A stretch of 64,000 bases of DNA from Saxidomus purpurata. Taxonomy: Eukaryota; Mollusca; Bivalvia; Venerida; Veneridae. Within the stretch, counting starts at the first letter, position 1. Every line of letters begins with the position of its first letter. A program made the translations under genes and the position numbers. The notes beneath the pieces are model-generated. The model ran no database searches. It was not told the DNA's origin and worked only from the letters and a program-made list of their open reading frames with translations. The stretch spans positions 35,156,982-35,220,981 of the forward strand of contig JAFMSR010000010.1 in assembly GCA_022818135.1 (NCBI GenBank), in the 5' to 3' direction. Below are positions 58,330 through 64,000 of the stretch, one piece after another.

Positions 58330-58502
58330 CTGTCAAACCTGTGTTAAAGACCACCTTCTATTAAAGACCACCTTGCAAATATAGACTAACAGGGAGAAAA
58401 TGATGCACTCTTCTCATGTAGACAAGTACAAACACCTGTGACTCAACAACTATTGCTTTAATTTTTTCCAACTAGTGATTCAGTTGTTCACAGGTTTGAC
58501 TG
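58330..58502. mobile_element. Tc1/mariner-like MITE, 173 bp
   Basis: It starts CTGTCAAACCTGTGTTAAAG and ends GTTCACAGGTTTGACTG. The 14-bp ends are inverted with one mismatch, and TA dinucleotides border both sides (58328-58329 and 58503-58504). TA duplication and short TIRs fit the Tc1/mariner superfamily. A repeated TTAAAGACCACCTT motif follows the left TIR. Non-coding. Confidence 0.82.
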
Positions 58503-58504
58503 TA

Positions 58505-61500
58505 TTTTATTTATAGTATAGATGTGGACTATGAGTAGGGTTTTTGATTATCAACAATGTTTAAGTACGTGGTCTAATGTACATATTTAGTATTTCTTTG
58601 AAAGTAGTTATCTGTACTTTTCGCTGAAATGGGCAGATATTGGGCAGATATTGATTCAATGCAAATATTTCTCTTCTCAGTCCACGTTTGATAGACTGGA
58701 AAGACTTGGTTGGTTACCTGCCTTGGTCTGCTTACTTCTTGTAACCTAAGTCTCGTGTTTATTCTGGTTCCCTGCTTCAGGGATTAGGTTTTCAGTCCGT
58801 ACAATCCAGCCTGCGTTAGAGAAAATCATCAAGCTCAAGACCATACTGAAATTTTACGTCCAGTAGGGAGAAAAATAGGTAACTGTTTGTCTATTAAGAA
58901 ACACTTAAAGAGTTAAAAGATAACTAACTTATCAAAATATATTCAGGGGGAACAGGTATCTAGGAAGAATTTGCGGCAGCTCTACCCGATGTTTGGCACA
59001 CAAAATTAAAATCTTTGGCATACAGAAGGATGGCGCATCTCAGTAGAGCAACTGTGTTTTACTGACGAAATATAAATCATTATGAACCATAAAAAGTATG
59101 TTCTAGCCATCAAATGGATCAGTCCAATAAAGACTGTGACTGTGGCGTTTGTTCTAAATACTTAATTTGATATCATATTTTGTTGTAATAGCAGACTGTC
59201 AGGGGAAAACGTAAACTCCGCTCATATGAAAGCGGAATCTGATTTATTCAATATCAGAGGGAAGAAAAATATATCTGGAAAGATGGATTTGATTTTTTAT
59301 CATTTTATCAAGGAATGAAAAAAGGCTGACGTATCCTAAATCATAACGTAAACAGGTTACTTTGTTTCTGTCTTTGGGCGTGAATTTGAGAGCTCTCAAG
59401 AGATTTTATCGAAGCCGGTCGAAATGAAATCGGACAGGATGTTTCTTAAAGATGGGAGGTGGAGAAAAGATACGTATCATTATCTAAGTGCAAAATTTCA
59501 TCAAAAACAGATTTTATAAAGTCTGTGCGAAGATGAAGTCTTTGAAATACGATAACTACTATTCAAAAGAAGTTTCCTTTGGCGAATGATTTTGTCACTA
59601 TTATTGTGTAATCGGAGAACTTGTAAATTACGTGAAAATGTTGCGTTTATGAGCTGATTTTATCTATATTATTTACATGAATTATGTGACACTTTTAGTT
59701 TGTGCGTAAATTTATGGGTCCTATAAAACGCAATATTTTTTGGGATGATGTCTCCGAAAATTAATTTTTTTTTGTCTATTTTATTGCAGTTTATGAAGTG
59801 TGGAGCTTTTAATTCTCATCACTGAAAAGAGTGTTGTGAAAAGAAAAAACCCATCTCTGTATGTTAGAATGGTTTTTACCAAAGTAGGCTAAAAATAAAG
59901 TATAAAATTTGTACCTGCAGAATGACAATTAGATATGTATCTATTAAATGTATATCCTATCCATTCTTTCGCTTTTTGTTGCTTTGAAAAATCCTTAATT
60001 AGTTTTGGTATCAAATTCAGATTTTAAAGGGGAGACAACTTGTGATGTCTTATTACAAAACAATACAAGGGAGACAACACAATTTATAATAGTAAACTAT
60101 ACTATCAAGAGTTACTTCCCTTTGACTTTGAATTATACCAGGCAGTTAAAGTATTTGCGAGGGAAACAAGTACACAAAACTAGACTCTGATTCATGATTT
60201 TAAAATAATAAAGTAAAAACTCCGAAAGATAATGCAGACTGTGTTTATTGTTTTTGTGAAATGTTTGCATTTTTAGGTGTTTCGGCAGACATCATTCCGG
60301 TCTCGATGTCCCGTATCCGTGGTCACAAATGAAGGGTTTTTAAAAAACATAGAATTAAGTGTCGCTAAACGCTTACCCTTGTCACTAGATAAGATGAAAA
60401 ATGACAACATTATTACTCTTTGTACTAACATTTTGCCATGGCTTATATAGGCTTTTTAATCTGTTTACCTGCTCAATTTACATCAAGTGGATGGAATGCA
60501 GGACGAGATAAGAATTTTCATCACAAACCCGCTACTATGCTGCAAGTTTAGCACATTTTGTGCACAAATATTTTTCTCAATTTGTACACTTTGAAATCAG
60601 TTTTGTCACATTTGTTTCAACAATTTAACACTGTTTATAAACTGTCATGAGTAAATGATGTGAATTTTTCACCATGCTATGTCACTTGAAAGGTAAATTA
60701 AGACTTCAATTTTGTGTAGTTAGTTATTTAGTGCAACTCTGGAAAATGAACTCATTATTTTTCCATGGCATTATCAGTTGATAGTAACAATCAATATTTG
60801 TATAGAAATACTTTACTAATAAACATATTTTTGTAAATTAGGATTTGAAGTATACAAGTTTGGATTAATGTCGATAGTTGTTTCCCTTTGCTCATATCCA
60901 CCATTTTCTTTTCCATGCTTTAACTTTATAGCTTCATAGAAGCTTTATGACAAATGCAGTTGTATGTTAATTGATTAAAAAAAGTTAAACATTTTATTTT
61001 CCTCATTTCAGTTCTCCAACAAAGTCCTACCTCATATGTATTCTTATTTTCTGAAGTTTGGGTCAACAAACCCTATTGAATAACAAATTGTGCTTTGTGC
61101 TACATGCAAATATGTGTAGATTAAAACAATTGAAGTCAGGTCTAAGTGTAAAATGTCACGCCATTGTAAATTTGCTCAATTTATAATGAATAAAGAAGGA
61201 AAATATTTAGTCATTTTATACCCTGATTATTATAGAGTTGTAAAATTAAGGAATTGTTTAATTGCCTAATTCCTGGAATAATAAACAGAGGTTTTTGTAA
61301 ATTCTTAAGTTGGGATTTCTTTACCACTCTTGTTTAAATGTCCTCTTATTACAGCCTTTGTGGGAATTATAATTAGAAAAAAACATGGATTTCTGTAAAT
61401 CAAAGCACTGAGAGTGCGGATTTAGAAAAAAATCAGTATTGTTGCTTATGCACAAGAGCCAAAGATTAAAAGCAAAGTATACACTCACAGCTTCTGTATT

Positions 61501-62845
61501 TTGCAGCTAGCACTGTACGTGTACTGTACATAACCTCTTTATGATGTCTATATCAGAACGATTTCCATAATTTTACAGTTTGATGCAGATGTGGTCTAGA
61601 GTGATATAGGAACAATTAGTTAATTGATGTATGAAGCAGACAATTGCAACAGTCTCATTTATATAAATGCTTCTGTTTACTGGAACAGACATTAAAAAAG
61701 ACGAAAGTGTTTAGTTATAATAGTGATTAGTGCATTCATTGAGACAAGTAGTTCAGGCATTTCTTGTGTATGACAGATTCCTGTGACTAGAATGAAAGAG
61801 CATGATGTACTTATCTTTTTAATCTTCAGGTATTTTAATAACTAATGCTAGAAATGACGATCGATAGTCTGATCAATAAGTTGGCAAAAACAACTGTTTG
61901 TGGCCAAAAGCATAGGCCAGACTTACAAAATATATGCAGTAAGTGAGATGGTAATCCAGCGATTTCAGTACCAACCATAATTTCGGTTTCACTGTGACAA
62001 ATAAATGTTGGCAATAAAAGTTCGTGTTGTTACATAATACTTCAATATCAACAATTCATGTAGGTATCGCATCACTACCAATCATGTAAGTTAAAGTTAT
62101 CACACCTGTACTTATGCCTATGTTTTGTATTTGGCATAGAAGTCAAACCCATTTAGAGATGATCACCCCCATCTAGCGCAAGTCTTCCCCTGTAGCAGGC
62201 TTTGGAAAATACAAAAATCAGACTTTCTTAACAAACAAGCATTTCACTTTATATTGGTACAAATTGAACAAAAATAAGATGTTGGTGCTTTATTTCTATA
62301 AAAAGATACAGTAAAACAAACTATTGATGATCTAGGGAGACGAACACATTTGTTAATCCTTAAAAGAAACAAATTTCAGACAGTATCACAGACAGATAAT
62401 GCTTTAATTTGGTTTAAGAACCAGAACTTTAAGTAGCAAGCATCTCAAGGTCGCTGTCAGGGGTGAAATTTAAAGACATGCATTGCATGCAAGAGGTGAC
62501 ACCTTGCACGTTGCAATGAGAATTTCACAAAGATGCTCTCAAACATCGCATGTTAATTACCTTCGATGCGCGATTTCAGACCCGTAATAATCTTTTAAGA
62601 ATTATGTGTTTCAAAACCTTTTTTTTTGTCAACTGTACGGAAATTTAATTTAGATTTTTTTGCATTCTGTCCCGTTAGCTGAACCAAGAGTGGCGTGCAT
62701 TGAGTCATTTAAAAACTCAGCTGTCAATCAGCCCTCAGATTTTGTTCGGAAATGAACAGAGGCTCGAGGAATGAGCATTTTAAAGACATTACTCAGCTCA
62801 CCTGAACAGTATAAGCTAAGATGAGGTCGACTAGTTCCAGGCATC
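58505..62845. other. Long featureless stretch
   Basis: No recognised gene, RNA or dispersed repeat in about 4.3 kb. At 60029-60125 two AGGGGAGACAAC-like motifs and a later ACTTCCCTTTG recall the hairpin arms of the 31.9-kb array but do not form a unit. Confidence 0.45.
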
Positions 62846-62849
62846 CTTA

Positions 62850-62975
62850 ACTTAAACCCTACTGATGGCAAATGATTCTGCCCTTGTGACCAAAGGAGAT
62901 CATGATCAGCCGGCACGTCTGCCCATTCTGATCATGATCTACAGTGTTCATTATTCAGTGCCAAAAATTTGGTGG
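62850..62975 (-). mobile_element. Palindromic GATCATGATC element, copy 12
   Basis: The left flank AAACCCTACTGATGGCAAAT and GATTCTGCCCTTGTGACCA is the reversed family flank. The core at 62896-62946 pairs GGAGATCATGATCAGCCGG with TTCTGATCATGATCTACAGT. Confidence 0.8.
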
Positions 62976-63004
62976 CCGTTTTGGAACAATTAAATCTATG
63001 CTAA

Positions 63005-63145
63005 TTAGGAGGTTGCGGGCACGAGCCCCACTGGGGTCACCACCGTACCTCCTCATATAACACCAGTACTGGTTTTTCCAGGAAGCGGACTCGAGAGTGA
63101 CTTCATAAACTACAAGCTTTTTTCACAATCAAACTAATGTAAATT
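63005..63145 (+). mobile_element. tRNA-derived SINE, family B, head-truncated
   Basis: It begins at AGGTTGCGGGCACGAGCCCC (decayed box B). It continues with ACACCAGTACTGGTTTTTCC, GGAAGCGGACTCGAGAGTGA and CTACAAGCTTTTTTCACAAT, matching the reverse complement of 23512-23707. The box A half is missing. Confidence 0.82.
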
Positions 63146-63690
63146 AGTATAAACTTCAAACTGAACTAATTTATTTATCCTGGGTTGTGAAACAAGTTTT
63201 TACAACTTGGATAATTTGCTCTTGAGACTAATCAACCTCCAATAGAGAGAAGCAATGTGGAAATATATGTGTCTTTTCTAAGGACACAACCGATGTGGCA
63301 CTGGTGAGGATCCAACCCAGGATTAATAACACAGTCCAAGTTGAAGCGTGAAAGGGGTTATGAGATATTTGATAACCTCCTCAGACTAGCTGTTGTGGAT
63401 CATTATTGCCTTCTTGTTGCTTGTTTTTAAAAGCCAAATTTGGTTGCTACAAATGCAGAAAATGAGACATGCATTTCTGTTGCTTCTTGAATACTTTAGG
63501 TGCATAATTATGCCATTTAGTTTGTTTTAGGGACATTTTTTATTTTGTGAACAATGATTTTCATTTGGCTCTCATGCAAAGCCTTTGTCATGAAATTTTG
63601 TTTGTGTTCTATCACGAATTCTGTTTTTCAGTATCATGCGTGGATTTTCATTTTGTTTCTTTTATGTGTGTATAAATATGCAGTTAATTA
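63146..63690. other. No recognisable feature
   Basis: Non-coding sequence without a recognised repeat. Confidence 0.5.
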
Positions 63691-63885
63691 CTTGTTAAAT
63701 TTCTAAAATTGACTTTGATCCTTCAATTTACTGACAGTGCCGTTAAAAGTTTCAAGGAGTGCTTGTTGAAAGAAAGCCGGAAGTGTGCAGATCATGATTA
63801 GAATGCACTGATTTGAAGACTGATCATGATCTGCACTGGTCGTAAAGCCAGACTGACTAACGGCCAGTAGGTAAAGACTCAATTA
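63691..63885 (+). mobile_element. Palindromic GATCATGATC element, copy 13, near full length
   Basis: The left flank is CTTGTTAAATTTCTAAAATT and GACAGTGCCGTTAAAAGTTT. The core at 63782-63840 pairs GTGTGCAGATCATGATTAGA with GACTGATCATGATCTGCACT. The right flank TCGTAAAGCCAGACTGACTA and GGCCAGTAGG is close to the family pattern. Confidence 0.85.
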
Positions 63886-64000
63886 CAAGAACATTCTATT
63901 TGCCTTGCTAATAAAGTACTTCTTGTAAATTACCCTGTGGTCCTTGGGGATCTGACCTTACTTAGCCCTAGTGCTGCAAAAGTTATCTAATAGACCTGTC

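Noticed and set aside
1..64000. CRISPR arrays, operons, bacterial promoters or riboswitches
   Set aside because: The tandem arrays have no unique spacers between repeats, and the window is plainly eukaryotic (SINEs, splice donor, low coding density). None of these features applies.

Overview
The window looks like non-coding DNA from a bivalve mollusc, probably a heterodont or venerid-type clam. It is AT-rich with no long open reading frames. It carries repeat families that I associate with bivalve genomes: a palindromic GATCATGATC element in at least 13 copies, an element with ATGCCCCCGAA ends and a CCGT microsatellite, an AGCTCGAC element with a GGCGTC microsatellite, an AGGTCACCTGAGC element, and several tRNA-derived SINEs. 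The taxon is inferred from remembered repeat families, not from a search.

Only one host exon can be argued for. On the plus strand at 1853-1989, an ATG opens a 46-residue reading frame with a hydrophobic signal-peptide-like segment and then a short N-glycosylatable stretch. It ends exactly at a CAG|GTAAGT splice donor. No later exon is recognised, so 1990-64000 may be one very large first intron or intron plus intergenic DNA. The family is unknown; the N-terminus of an ephrin is a weak possibility.

The rest is repeats. 0-10 kb: SINE, exon, simple repeats, and a 42-bp minisatellite at about 6.09-7.66 kb. 10-26 kb: short mobile elements, minisatellites with 34-, 22- and 35-bp units, a 118-bp hairpin at 18.8 kb, and a degenerate repeat field interrupted by a SINE at 23.4-24.4 kb. 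26.5-31.8 kb: one minus-strand Ty3/gypsy LTR retrotransposon with TG...CA LTRs, a 4-bp target duplication, primer-binding and polypurine tracts, and broken RNase H/integrase remnants. 31.9-32.4 kb: four tandem hairpin units. 34.78-35.93 kb: a non-autonomous hAT-like transposon with 8-bp target duplications. 40.85-41.93 kb: a TIR element filled with ~175-bp tandem units. 43-64 kb: scattered SINEs, palindromic elements, trinucleotide repeats, and a Tc1/mariner-like MITE at 58.3 kb.

I found no functional multi-gene system. The most interesting points are the young but coding-dead LTR element whose LTRs differ in length by 271 bp, the small TIR family (three copies) in which one copy has expanded into a minisatellite, the 13-copy palindromic family, the hAT-like element, the 18.8-kb hairpin and the orphan signal-peptide exon.
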